DNA of 64,000 nucleotides from Methylobacillus flagellatus_A (GTDB lineage: Bacteria; Pseudomonadota; Gammaproteobacteria; Burkholderiales; Methylophilaceae). Both the position numbers and the translations under genes were made by a program. The notes below the pieces were generated by a model. It worked only from the letters and a program-made list of their open reading frames with translations. It was not told the origin of the DNA and made no database searches. The DNA lies in NCBI RefSeq assembly GCF_031344055.1, contig NZ_JADBEN010000002.1. One strand, written 5' to 3'. The stretch's first letter is position 1, and every line of letters starts with the position of its first letter. Below, in pieces: positions 56,813 through 64,000 of this stretch.

Positions 56813-58237
56813 GTGACACAGTTCAAACCAACACGCCGCCGGATTCTGCAAGCCGTTCCCGCACTGGCGATACTGCCTTATGCCGGCCTGGCAAATGCCG
56901 CGCTCGGCGGCAACGGGACAAAGCATCAACCCAACATCATCTTCATCATGGCAGACGACCTCGGCTATGCCGACCTGGGCGTCTACGGCCAGACCGCGTT
57001 CAAGACACCGAACCTGGACAGGCTGGCCCAGCAGGGATTGCGCCTCACCCAGACCTACGCCAATTCCTGCGTGTGCTCGGCCACCAGGTTTGCGCTGATC
57101 ACCGGCCGCTACCAGTACCGCCTGCGCGGCGGGCTGGAAGAACCGCTTGCAGGCAGCAGCGTGGAACACCTTGGCCTGCCGCCCGAGCACCCGACACTGC
57201 CCTCGTTGCTGAAGAAAGCTGGCTACAACACTGCGCTGTTCGGCAAGTGGCACCTGGGCTCGCTGCCGAAATTCGGGCCGCTCAAGAGCGGCTATGACGT
57301 GTTCTTCGGCAACTACGCCGGGGCGCTGGACTATTTCACGCACAAGCCCGGCGTTGGTTCCGATGTGCCTGACGGCTTGTATGAGGGCGAAGTGCCGGTC
57401 AAGGAGGTCGGCTACTACACCGACATCGTGGCAAACCACGCCAGCCAATACATAGGCAAGCAAACTGCCGCCAAGCCTTTCTTCCTTTCCCTGCATTTCA
57501 CGGCCCCGCACTGGCCCTGGGAAGGCCCGGGAGACGAAGCGGTGTCGCATGAGATCAAGAACCTGTTCCACCTGGACGGCGGCAGCCTCGAAACCTACGG
57601 CAAGATGGTCGAGGCCCTGGATGCAGCGGTAGGCCGCGTGCTGAACACGCTGCAACAACAAGGGCTGGCAGACAATACCATCGTCGTCTTCACCAGCGAC
57701 AACGGCGGCGAACGCTTCTCCAATACCTGGCCGTTCAGCGGCCAGAAGACCGAACTGCTGGAAGGCGGCATCCGCGTGCCGGGCATTATCCGCTGGCCTG
57801 CACAGATCAAGGCGGGACAAGTCTCCGGCCAGGTAGTCACCAGCATGGACTGGCTGCCCACCCTGCTTGCCGCTGCCGGCGCGCAGCCAGATGCCCGGTA
57901 TCAGCCGGACGGTGCAAATGTGCTGCCCGTCATCCTCGGGCAAACGGCTATCCAGCCCCGCACCCTGTTCTGGCGTTACAAAGGACAAGAACAGGCAGCC
58001 GCCCGTTCTGGGGATTGGAAATACCTGAAAATCAACGGCAACGAATTCCTGTTCGACCTGGGCAAGGACCAGCGCGAACGCGCCAACCTCGCAGAGAAAC
58101 ATCCGCAGGTGCTGGCCGAGCTCAAGGAAAAATGGCAGCAGTGGAACAACAGCATGCTGCCGATCACCCCGGATGTGCGCTCGCACAGCGTGAACGGCAA
58201 GATGCAGGCGGACAAATACGGCGTACCTGCGCCTTAA
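56813..58237 (+). CDS. formylglycine-dependent sulfatase
   Basis: The protein has 474 residues with a GTG start, nine bases after AGGGA. The N-terminus TRRRILQAVPALAILPYAG resembles a Tat signal, cleaved near ANAA. The alkaline-phosphatase-like fold has the metal site MADDLGYADLG (D48-D49). The sulfatase signature is C88-S-A-T-R-F-A-L-I-T-G-R, the Cys form with Ala in place of Pro, which should still be a target for formylglycine formation. LFGKWHLG and FVFTSDNGGE-type motifs are also present (VVFTSDNGGE). A Cys-type sulfatase needs a formylglycine-generating enzyme or anSME elsewhere in the genome. Export as a Tat substrate is inferred. It ends in a strong terminator. Confidence 0.92.
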   Translation: MTQFKPTRRRILQAVPALAILPYAGLANAALGGNGTKHQPNIIFIMADDLGYADLGVYGQTAFKTPNLDRLAQQGLRLTQTYANSCVCSATRFALITGRYQYRLRGGLEEPLAGSSVEHLGLPPEHPTLPSLLKKAGYNTALFGKWHLGSLPKFGPLKSGYDVFFGNYAGALDYFTHKPGVGSDVPDGLYEGEVPVKEVGYYTDIVANHASQYIGKQTAAKPFFLSLHFTAPHWPWEGPGDEAVSHEIKNLFHLDGGSLETYGKMVEALDAAVGRVLNTLQQQGLADNTIVVFTSDNGGERFSNTWPFSGQKTELLEGGIRVPGIIRWPAQIKAGQVSGQVVTSMDWLPTLLAAAGAQPDARYQPDGANVLPVILGQTAIQPRTLFWRYKGQEQAAARSGDWKYLKINGNEFLFDLGKDQRERANLAEKHPQVLAELKEKWQQWNNSMLPITPDVRSHSVNGKMQADKYGVPAP

Positions 58238-58289
58238 ACGCTACTTACGATATCCAGCGGCAACATCCTACTGACGTTTGAATCGACAC

Positions 58290-58318
58290 AAGGGCTGCAT
58301 TTGCAGCCCTTGTTTTTC
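58290..58318 (+). terminator. rho-independent terminator of the sulfatase gene
   Basis: AAGGGCTGCA/TGCAGCCCTT perfect 10-bp stem with a 2-nt core loop, followed by GTTTTT, 52 nt past the stop. The A-rich flank on the other side is weak, so use by the convergent gene is uncertain. Confidence 0.85.
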
Positions 58319-58328
58319 TACCAGCCGA

Positions 58329-59591
58329 TCAAGCTGTTAGCAGCATCACCAATATGCCAGCTCCCAGGCCGAGCGCCACCACCGGATAAGTGCGCAACGC
58401 AAGCTCCCGCCCGCCGATGAAGCCCACCAATGCAGCCTTGAACACACTGTTGCTGATGACCGCCAGCACGATGCCCTGCACCGCGACATGGCTGCTGAGC
58501 TCATTGCGCGCGCTGCGCGAGAGAGACAAGGTGATCGCATCCACATCGGCGATCCCGGCCAGGAGGGAAACCAGGTAGACGCCGGCATCTCCCCAGTAAC
58601 GCCTGCCCGCCTCCACCAGGAACAGGATCAATGTCAGCAGCAAGGCGAACCGCAGCGCGGGCCCCAGCTCGAACGGGTTGCGCAGCGGGGTTTCAGCGTT
58701 TGCGGGCTCGTCCTTGACCGCGCGCCGCCAGAAAACAGCCGCCCCTGCCATATAAACCAGGAACATCGTTCCCAGCGACCAGGCCAGCGGCGGCAACAGG
58801 GAGGCATTGACGACCGCGACTTCCAGCAGCACGCGCGGGAACATCAGGCCCGACGTCGCCAGCAACCCCGCAGCGAGCAGCTTGTGCAGGTTCTTGGAAG
58901 ACAAGCGCGACAGGGTCAATGTCATGGCCGTGGAGGAAACCAGGCTGCCGAGGATGGCGGTGATCATCAAGCCGTAGCGCGTGCCGGTCAGGCGCACGGC
59001 GATATAGGCGATGAAACTGAGGGCGGCGATCAGCACCACCATCCACCAGGTGGTATAGGGATTGAATACCTGCCAGGGGTCGTAGCTCTCGTTAGGCAGC
59101 ACCGGCAGCATGACCACCGAGATAAACAACAGCTTCAACGCGCCGGACAGCTCGGTCTCGCTCAAGCGCTTGAGGAGCGAATGCAGCACATTCTTGAGGC
59201 TGAGCAGCAAGGCCACCACCACCGCCCCGGCGCTGGCGAGCATGACGTAATCCGAGAGCGCCAGGCTGCCCAGCAGGAAAGTGATCAGCAGCGCCAGCTC
59301 GCTGGTAATGCCCTGGTCGCCGGTACGGCGCAAATCGCCGACGTAGGCGATGCTGACGACCAGCATCAGCGCCACCAGCACCGTCACCCAGACCGCAATG
59401 CCGAGATGCTGGCTGAGCAAGGCGCTCAAGCCGCCGAGCAGGCCGGTGAGGGCGAAAGTGCGTATCCCCGCGCTCTGGTAGGACTCCTTCTCGTCGCGCT
59501 CCTGCCAGCCGCGCTCGGCGCCGATCAATAGCCCTGCCCCCAGGGCGATGAGCAGGTGCAGCATGACTTCTACGGAAATGGACTCAGGCAT
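58329..59591 (-). CDS. MgtC/SapB family protein with DUF4010 domain
   Basis: The 420-residue polytopic membrane protein has an N-terminal MgtC-like part (LLIALGAGLLIGAERGWQER, AGIRTFALTGLLGG, then RRTGDQGITSELALLITFLLG) and a C-terminal DUF4010 part (GVYLVSLLAGIADVDAITLSLSR, VISNSVFKAALVGFIGGREL). About twelve hydrophobic segments are visible. MgtC relatives influence Mg2+/phosphate homeostasis, but the function of the DUF4010 type is not known. It is the last gene on the minus strand behind the flavin monooxygenase, with an 88-base gap, so it may be the tail of the TPP-controlled transcript. Confidence 0.87.
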   Translation of the reverse strand: MPESISVEVMLHLLIALGAGLLIGAERGWQERDEKESYQSAGIRTFALTGLLGGLSALLSQHLGIAVWVTVLVALMLVVSIAYVGDLRRTGDQGITSELALLITFLLGSLALSDYVMLASAGAVVVALLLSLKNVLHSLLKRLSETELSGALKLLFISVVMLPVLPNESYDPWQVFNPYTTWWMVVLIAALSFIAYIAVRLTGTRYGLMITAILGSLVSSTAMTLTLSRLSSKNLHKLLAAGLLATSGLMFPRVLLEVAVVNASLLPPLAWSLGTMFLVYMAGAAVFWRRAVKDEPANAETPLRNPFELGPALRFALLLTLILFLVEAGRRYWGDAGVYLVSLLAGIADVDAITLSLSRSARNELSSHVAVQGIVLAVISNSVFKAALVGFIGGRELALRTYPVVALGLGAGILVMLLTA

Positions 59592-59679
59592 AAGGCAGCT
59601 TTCTCACACAATGAATTGCATCATACATGAGGGCGCTATATCCGAAACAGGCTCCAGTAACGGCAAAGCCGAAGCCGCG

Positions 59680-60969
59680 CTACTTTCTCCCAGGCCTCGC
59701 CAGCCCCAGGTGGCCGCGCAATGTCGCGTGCTCGTAATCCTCGCGAAACAGGCCGCGCCGCTGCAGGATGGGAATCACGTGGTCGACGAAATCCCGCACG
59801 CTGTCGGGCTGCACCGGCGGCATCAGGTTGAAGCCGTCGGCGCCGCCGTTGCGGAACCAATGCTCCATCTGGTCCGCCACCTGTTCCGGCGTGCCGACCA
59901 TGGTGCAATGCCCTCCCCCGGCCGCCAGGCGGCCCAATAGCTGGCGCACCGTGGGCCGCTCGGTTTCGATGATGCGCAGCACGGTGGCATAGCGCCCCTT
60001 GGGGCCGGTGAAGGCCTCCAGCGGCGGCAACGGCGGTACCGGACCATCCAGCTCCCAGTCCAGGCAGTCCTGGTCGATGAACAACTGCAATTGCCGCAAC
60101 GAGGTTTCCGCAGGCAGCAGTTCATCAAGCTCGCGCTGCTTGGCGCGCGCCTCGGCTTCGGTAGAACCGATGAAGGTCACCAGGCCTGGCAGGATAGGCA
60201 CGTCCACCTGCCGCCCGGCCGCCTTGACCCTGGCCTTTACGTCGCTGTAATAGGCCTGGGCCGATGGCAGGTCATAGGCCACTGCGTAGATCGCCTCGGC
60301 GTATTTCGCCGCCAGCGCGCGTCCATGCTCGGAAGCGCCCGCCTGGAACAGCACGGGGTTGCCTTGCGGCGGACGCGGCACGGTCAACGGCCCATCGACG
60401 AGGAAATGCCCGCCCCGGTGATTGATCTGGCGCACCCGGCTTTCATCGACATAATCCCCTGCACGGTCGTTGAGCAACGCGCCGTCGTCCCAGCTATCCC
60501 ACAGCTGCAGCACCGCTTGGATGAACTCTTCCGCCCTGGCGTAGCGCTCGGCATGGCCGGGCATGGCTTCATATCCGTGGTTCCTGGCCTCGACATCGAA
60601 CATGGAAGTCACCACGTTCCAGCCCGCGCGCCCGCCGGAAATATGGTCGAGCGAAGCCATCAGCCGCGCGGCATGGAAAGGCGTGAAAAATGTGCTGGAA
60701 ATGGTGCTCACCAAACCGATGTGCCGGGTGGCGCGGCTGATGGCTGTAAGCATGGTCACCGGCTCGAGGAACCAGCGCGGCCCATCGGTGATGTTATTGG
60801 TGGCATGGCCATCGGCAAAGAACACGGCATCCAGCTTGCCGCGCTCGGCCAGCTGCGCCATTTCCTCATAATAGCGAATATCGCCCAGCCGCTCGACCTG
60901 GGAATCCGGGTGGCGCCAGGCCGCGTTGTGGTGGCCGCAGCCGAACAGGAACAGGTTGATGTGCATCAT
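59680..60969 (-). CDS. LLM-class FMN-dependent monooxygenase (NtaA/SnaA/DszA type)
   Basis: The 429-residue bacterial luciferase-like monooxygenase uses reduced FMN supplied by a separate reductase. Family features are FLFGCGHHNAAWRHPDS at the N-terminus, LDAVFFADGHATNN, LEPVTMLTAISRATRHIGLVSTIS in part, ARLMASLDHISGGRAGWNVVTS, and FQAGASEHGRALAAKYAEAIY. Members oxidise aminopolycarboxylates, sulphur heterocycles or pristinamycin. No flavin reductase gene is adjacent. It lies 146 bases behind an SDR gene that carries a TPP riboswitch, so thiamine-related substrates are the best contextual guess; sulphur scavenging is the alternative. Confidence 0.9.
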   Translation of the reverse strand: MMHINLFLFGCGHHNAAWRHPDSQVERLGDIRYYEEMAQLAERGKLDAVFFADGHATNNITDGPRWFLEPVTMLTAISRATRHIGLVSTISSTFFTPFHAARLMASLDHISGGRAGWNVVTSMFDVEARNHGYEAMPGHAERYARAEEFIQAVLQLWDSWDDGALLNDRAGDYVDESRVRQINHRGGHFLVDGPLTVPRPPQGNPVLFQAGASEHGRALAAKYAEAIYAVAYDLPSAQAYYSDVKARVKAAGRQVDVPILPGLVTFIGSTEAEARAKQRELDELLPAETSLRQLQLFIDQDCLDWELDGPVPPLPPLEAFTGPKGRYATVLRIIETERPTVRQLLGRLAAGGGHCTMVGTPEQVADQMEHWFRNGGADGFNLMPPVQPDSVRDFVDHVIPILQRRGLFREDYEHATLRGHLGLARPGRK

Positions 60970-61043
60970 GGCAAAACAAGAGCCTCTTTAGTGAATTCAG
61001 GAATAGCAGGCGCTGAGTCATTGATCACATGTCGACGCGATCA

Positions 61044-61117
61044 AGAGCGGCTGCCAAAGCTTGGCGTAGCGATCCTGGCTAAGAGCCTGCCCTATGAAAT
61101 GATCGTGAACAGGCTCT
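61044..61117 (-). repeat. composite partial hairpin element, copy 11
   Basis: Overlaps the first two bases of the SDR stop codon. One half (AGAGCGGCTGCCAAAGC..., GCGTAGCGATCCTGGCTA) matches the arm region of copies 1 and 8. The other half (AGAGCCTGCCCTATGAAATG..., 61082-61117) matches the terminal arm of the 270-bp palindrome and folds with CAGGCTCT into an 8-bp stem. Confidence 0.7.
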
Positions 61118-61904
61118 AATTCTTGACCAGGCCGCCATCGACAACGAGATTCTGTCCCGTCACCGCGCGCGACCAGGGCGAGGCGAAGAACAGCACCGCG
61201 TCGGCGAACTCTTCCGGCGTGGTGACGCGGCGCAATGGCGTACTCGCCGCAATCAGGTCGAACACGGCATCCGGCGTGGCGGCAGAAGCGTCAGTGGTGC
61301 GCAGCAGGCCGCCCGACACCATGTTGACGGTGATGCCACCAGGCCCGAGGTCCTGCGCCAAGGTGCGCGTCAGGGAAAGCAGCGCCGCCTTGGCGGCGGT
61401 GTAGTCGTGGTAGGGCACCACCGGGTTCTGGAACAGGTTGGTGCCGATATTGACCACCCGCCCCCATCCCTGCGCAAGCATGCCGGGCAAGCAGGTCTGT
61501 ACGGTATTGAGCGCGCCGCGCACCACGCCCTCGAATTGCTGCTGCAACCCTTCCCAGCCGAGATCATGCGCATGCGCCCGCGCATCGCCGTTGAACCTGA
61601 AGTCGGGCAGGGCGTTGTTGACCACCGTGGTGATCGCCTTGCCGAAATGCGCTTGCGCCTGCTCCGCCATCGCCCGCACGGCGTCGGCGTCGCTCACGTC
61701 CGCCCGGATCGCCAGGGCCCGCCCCGGCGCTTCGTCCGCCAAGGCCGCAGCAGCGTCCGCGCTATGCAGATAGTTCACGACCACGCTCGCCCCCTGGCCG
61801 AGGAAGGCGCGGGCGATATGCCGGCCCAGCCCACGGCCTGCGCCGGTGACGAGCACGAGTTGTTCTTGAATCGGGAGTAGCGATGATGAAGATGAATTGC
61901 TCAT
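61116..61904 (-). CDS. short-chain dehydrogenase/reductase under a TPP riboswitch
   Basis: The 262-residue NAD(P)-dependent SDR has the nucleotide motif T20-GAGRGLG and the VNNA box (96-98). The active-site Tyr168 and Lys172 are in YTAAK. The position normally occupied by the catalytic Ser, 13 residues before Tyr, is Thr155, an unusual substitution. The C-terminal VTGQNLVVDGG is typical. The ATG lies six bases after AAAGGAA, which is sequestered by a perfect 10-bp hairpin downstream of a TPP aptamer. The family name 3-oxoacyl-ACP reductase would be generic. I recall a THI-element-linked gene of this type (oarX) from comparative studies, but cannot verify that here. Confidence 0.9.
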   Translation of the reverse strand: MSNSSSSSLLPIQEQLVLVTGAGRGLGRHIARAFLGQGASVVVNYLHSADAAAALADEAPGRALAIRADVSDADAVRAMAEQAQAHFGKAITTVVNNALPDFRFNGDARAHAHDLGWEGLQQQFEGVVRGALNTVQTCLPGMLAQGWGRVVNIGTNLFQNPVVPYHDYTAAKAALLSLTRTLAQDLGPGGITVNMVSGGLLRTTDASAATPDAVFDLIAASTPLRRVTTPEEFADAVLFFASPWSRAVTGQNLVVDGGLVKN

Positions 61905-61907
61905 GCG

Positions 61908-61969
61908 ATTCCTTTGCAATTTTTCATGGCAAAGGAATGCGCAGCAAACAAGCTGCGACAGGCATTCCT
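61908..61969 (-). promoter_or_regulatory. translational expression platform of the SDR riboswitch
   Basis: Two mutually exclusive hairpins. ATTCCTTTGC (61908-61917) pairs perfectly with GCAAAGGAAT (61929-61938) and buries the Shine-Dalgarno. Alternatively AGGAATGC (61933-61940) pairs with GCATTCCT (61962-61969), extended by GCAGC/GCTGC, which frees the Shine-Dalgarno. The second pairing partner is part of the aptamer's 3' strand, so TPP binding should favour the first, off state. Confidence 0.75.
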
Positions 61970-62048
61970 CCGCCAGTATGATCTGGATCAGGTACTACGG
62001 GTGTGGTCTCAGCCCTGAAGGAACAGCTTATTCAGGGCACCCCGTGCC
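61960..62048 (-). ncRNA. TPP riboswitch (THI element) upstream of the SDR gene
   Basis: On the minus strand the conserved blocks are in order: GGGGTGCC, GGGCTGAGA (CTGAGA at 62012-62007), ACCCGTAGTACCTGATC, AGATCATACTGGCGGAGGAA. These are the P2-P3 and P4-P5 signatures of the thiamine pyrophosphate aptamer. The P3 extension TTCAGGG/CCCTGAA is present. Control appears translational. Confidence 0.95.
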
Positions 62049-62050
62049 AA

Positions 62051-62165
62051 AGAGTAGCTAACAAAACTCTCCTGACGTTGTTGCTCTGCCTTGCCGTACT
62101 ATTTGTACTGTCTGCGGCAGAGCGCCTAGTCAGGATCAGCTTCGCTGAGTTTTGTTAGCCACTCT
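62051..62165 (+). repeat. stop-codon hairpin element, copy 10 (not next to a stop codon)
   Basis: Complete copy between the two TPP riboswitches. The arms are AGAGTAGCTAACAAAACTC and GAGTTTTGTTAGCCACTCT (one mismatch in 19). Core: CCTGACGTTGTTGCTCTGCC, TTGCCGTACTATTTGTACTG and TCTGCGGCAGAGCGCC. It lies at the site where the minus-strand riboswitch promoter would be expected. Confidence 0.85.
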
Positions 62166-62210
62166 GAGGCCGAACCATACCATGAAACATGAATTATCCG
62201 CATGTCTTCA

Positions 62211-62238
62211 TTGCACACTGGAGGAATACCGCTATAAT
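62211..62238 (+). promoter_or_regulatory. sigma-70 promoter of the symporter riboswitch transcript
   Basis: TTGCAC (62211-62216) and TATAAT (62233-62238) with a 16-nt spacer. The expected start near 62245 is directly before the TPP aptamer. Confidence 0.75.
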
Positions 62239-62247
62239 TCCAGGCCT

Positions 62248-62335
62248 AACCTAGGGGAGCCGCTTACGGCTGAGAAATGGCAATTGCCATGACCCTTAAT
62301 ACTTGATCCAGATCATGCTGGCGAAAGGAAGGAAA
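62248..62335 (+). ncRNA. TPP riboswitch (THI element) upstream of the SSS symporter gene
   Basis: Conserved blocks in order: GGGGAGCC, GGCTGAGA (62268-62275), GACCCTTAATACTTGATCC, AGATCATGCTGGCGAAAGGA. The short P3 extension is AATGGCAATTGCCAT. The arrangement matches the TPP aptamer consensus. Confidence 0.95.
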
Positions 62336-62351
62336 TCACGCATATGGGCGT

Positions 62352-62380
62352 ACTCCTTGCCGTTCGTCGATTACAGGAGT
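62352..62380 (+). promoter_or_regulatory. Shine-Dalgarno sequestering hairpin of the symporter mRNA
   Basis: ACTCCT (62352-62357) is complementary to AGGAGT (62375-62380), which contains the Shine-Dalgarno of the symporter. TCCTTGCC in the left arm could instead pair with the aptamer-end AAGGAAGGA, giving a translational on/off switch. Confidence 0.6.
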
Positions 62381-62389
62381 CACCACACA

Positions 62390-63841
62390 ATGCTCAGTAC
62401 GCAAGCCGCCCTCTCCTGGCTAGTCTTTTTCGCCGCCGTTTTCGCCATCGCCGGCATGGCCTATTCGCGCAGGTTCCGCGGCAACCTTGAAGAATACATC
62501 GTCGCGCGCAACAGCCAGGGCACGCTGGCCAGCATCATGACCTTGCTGGCCTCGTCGCTGGGCGCGTGGATATTGTTCTCGCCCGCGCAGGCGGCGACCT
62601 GGGGCGGCCTGACCGCCGTGATCGGCTACGCCATCGGCGCGATGTCGCCGCGCATCGCCATGATCCCGCTCGGCAAGCGCATGCGCGAGCTGATGCCCAA
62701 CGGCCACTCCCTGACGGAGTTCCTGGTGGCGCGCTACGGCAAGCCCATGTACCTGCTCGCGCTGACCATCATGCTGTTCTACCTGTTCATCGCCATGAGC
62801 GCCGAGATCACGGCCATCGCCAAGATGGTGACACTGCTGGCGCCCGTGCCGCTCTGGGCCACCGCCGCCATCGTGCTCGGCTTCACCCTGCTCTACACCA
62901 CCTACGGCGGCCTGCGCGCCTCCATCTTTACCGACAAGGTGCAGATCGTCATCATCATTCCGTTGCTGGCGGCGCTGGTCTTCATCGGCTGGCAGGCCAC
63001 CGGCGGCATTGCCCCGGTCGTGGAAAAGCTGCAGCAAACCGCGCCGCAGCTGATCAACCTTGAGGATATCGGCGGCATCAAGGCTGGGCTGACCTTCTTC
63101 GTCGCCATCCTGCTCACCGGCATCTTCCACCAGGGCAACTGGCAGCGCATCTACTCCGCCAAAGACATCCCCACCATGCGCAACGGCTTCCTGCTCGGCG
63201 GCATCCTCGTGGTGCCCTTCATCTTCATCATGGGCTTGTTCGGGCTGGCCTTCATGGCGACGACACCGGATGGCGACAGCTCAGTGGCCTTGTTCAGCGT
63301 AGTCATGCCCAACATCCCGCTCTGGCTGGCCGTCGCCCTGATTCCGCTCGGCATCTCGCTGGTGATGTGTAGCGCGGACACGGCCATCAGCGCCATTTCG
63401 AGCATCGTGGCGGTGGACATCGGCCGGGTGATGCCGAAGCGCAGCGCCGCCAGCCTGATGCGCCTGTCGCGCTGGCTGGTCCTGTTGGTTGCAATACCCG
63501 TGCTGGTTGTCGCCGCGCAAGGCTACAGCGTGCTCTACCTGTTCCTGCTGGCCGACCTGCTATGCGCCGCCGCGGCATTCCCCGTGTTCTTCGGCCTGTT
63601 CAGCCGCTCGCATACAGGCACGGAGGCCTTGACCGGGACGGTAGCGGGCTTGGCGGCCGGACTGTTCATGTTCCCCATGCCGGACCAGCCCGCCACCCAC
63701 CTGCTCGAAGCCTTCCTGCTGGCCGCATTGACGCCTGTCGCGGTGATCGCCCTCACCCGCTTGATCAAGCGACGCAAACAACACTTCGAACTTGCCGCGC
63801 TGGCACATGCAAGCCGCAGGCTGGACAGGGAACAACTATAA
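62390..63841 (+). CDS. sodium:solute symporter family transporter, TPP-regulated (ThiV-like)
   Basis: The 483-residue SSS-family transporter has about thirteen hydrophobic segments. Family signatures are ARNSQGTLASIMTLLASSLGAWILFSPAQAAT (in part), LTEFLVARYG, TTYGGLRASIFTDKVQIVII and FHQGNWQRIYSAKD. The ATG encoding MLSTQAAL was chosen from AGGAGT ten bases upstream; a longer extension would run into the riboswitch. Control by a TPP aptamer makes thiamine, HMP, thiazole or a thiamine derivative the likely sodium-coupled cargo. It shares its regulatory region with the SDR-monooxygenase side. Confidence 0.92.
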   Translation: MLSTQAALSWLVFFAAVFAIAGMAYSRRFRGNLEEYIVARNSQGTLASIMTLLASSLGAWILFSPAQAATWGGLTAVIGYAIGAMSPRIAMIPLGKRMRELMPNGHSLTEFLVARYGKPMYLLALTIMLFYLFIAMSAEITAIAKMVTLLAPVPLWATAAIVLGFTLLYTTYGGLRASIFTDKVQIVIIIPLLAALVFIGWQATGGIAPVVEKLQQTAPQLINLEDIGGIKAGLTFFVAILLTGIFHQGNWQRIYSAKDIPTMRNGFLLGGILVVPFIFIMGLFGLAFMATTPDGDSSVALFSVVMPNIPLWLAVALIPLGISLVMCSADTAISAISSIVAVDIGRVMPKRSAASLMRLSRWLVLLVAIPVLVVAAQGYSVLYLFLLADLLCAAAAFPVFFGLFSRSHTGTEALTGTVAGLAAGLFMFPMPDQPATHLLEAFLLAALTPVAVIALTRLIKRRKQHFELAALAHASRRLDREQL

Positions 63842-63886
63842 AAAACGTTAGGGCGAGCGCAGCAAAGCCAAGTTTGGGTTTGGGTT

Positions 63887-64000
63887 CCCCGTCTGGCTGC
63901 GCCGAGTAGCGCAGCTTTTAATGGATTAAGGACTGGCGTCTGTCTGAGCGTAGCGAGTTCAGCCAGTCCCCATTAAAAGCGAGCAACGCAGGTTGCCCGG
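63887..64000 (+). repeat. large structured dispersed repeat, copy B (cut by window end)
   Basis: 114 bp nearly identical to 29543-29656, in the same orientation. Visible differences are ATTAAGG for AAACAGG and TAGCG for CAGCG. It lies 46 bp past the symporter stop codon. Confidence 0.8.

Overview
The window looks like chromosomal DNA of a methylotrophic betaproteobacterium of the Methylophilaceae, most like Methylobacillus. The reasons are an amide/urea locus of the type described in Methylophilus methylotrophus (formamidase, FmdB, amide porin, urea ABC transporter), an EarP/EF-P pair, an AddAB-like rather than RecBCD-like recombination nuclease pair, and a LexA whose predicted operator is GTAC-N4-GTAC. 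Genus assignment is inference; no rRNA, tRNA, CRISPR array, transposase or phage gene was seen.

Layout. 1-4.1 kb: mfd and a DedA protein. 4.2-5.2 kb: a secreted PEP-CTERM choice-of-anchor A protein. 5.4-11.6 kb: overlapping addB-addA. 11.7-13.9 kb: YjgN/DUF898 membrane protein and an M48 protease. 14-16.3 kb: greB, earP, efp. 16.5-18.5 kb: ammonium transporter and an unknown protein. 18.6-20.9 kb: an SOS-type pair (radical SAM repair protein and DUF4130 protein) behind a LexA-box palindrome. 20.9-42.7 kb: a continuous amide/urea nitrogen region holding a sensor-CheW fusion, a LuxR-type response regulator, an NCS1-transporter/histidine-kinase fusion, the complete urease set ureDABCEFG-J, urtABCDE, fmdB, fmdA and an fmdC-like porin. 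42.8-48.1 kb: lipoprotein, beta-propeller phytase and TonB-dependent receptor. 48.4-50.3 kb: degenerate GGDEF protein translationally coupled to an AraC regulator. 50.6-51.5 kb: lexA and a small conserved-looking ORF. 51.6-52.2 kb: a frameshifted isoprenylcysteine-methyltransferase-like gene with a Fur-like box. 52.3-58.3 kb: fecI, fecR, a FecA-type receptor and a sulfatase. 58.3-59.6 kb: MgtC/DUF4010 protein. 59.7-63.8 kb: a thiamine-controlled divergent region in which two TPP riboswitches face an SDR plus flavin monooxygenase on one side and an SSS symporter on the other.

How it works together. Formamide and urea would cross the outer membrane through the porin and be imported by UrtABCDE. 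FmdA would hydrolyse formamide and urease would hydrolyse urea, yielding ammonium; a separate Amt lies about 10 kb away. The kinase fused to a nucleobase/allantoin-type permease, its LuxR partner and the CheW fusion are plausible sensors of the nitrogen source.

The most unusual non-coding signal is a family of about a dozen hairpin elements of roughly 75-270 bp. They share a core (GCAAGGCGC, GCAGACAGTAC, GTACGGCAAGG, GCAACGCC). Their outer arms differ between loci but stay self-complementary. Nearly every copy begins within about 15 nt of a stop codon and has the same orientation relative to the gene it follows. They divide the amide/urea region into fmdCAB, urtABCDE, ureDA, ureBC and ureEF blocks.
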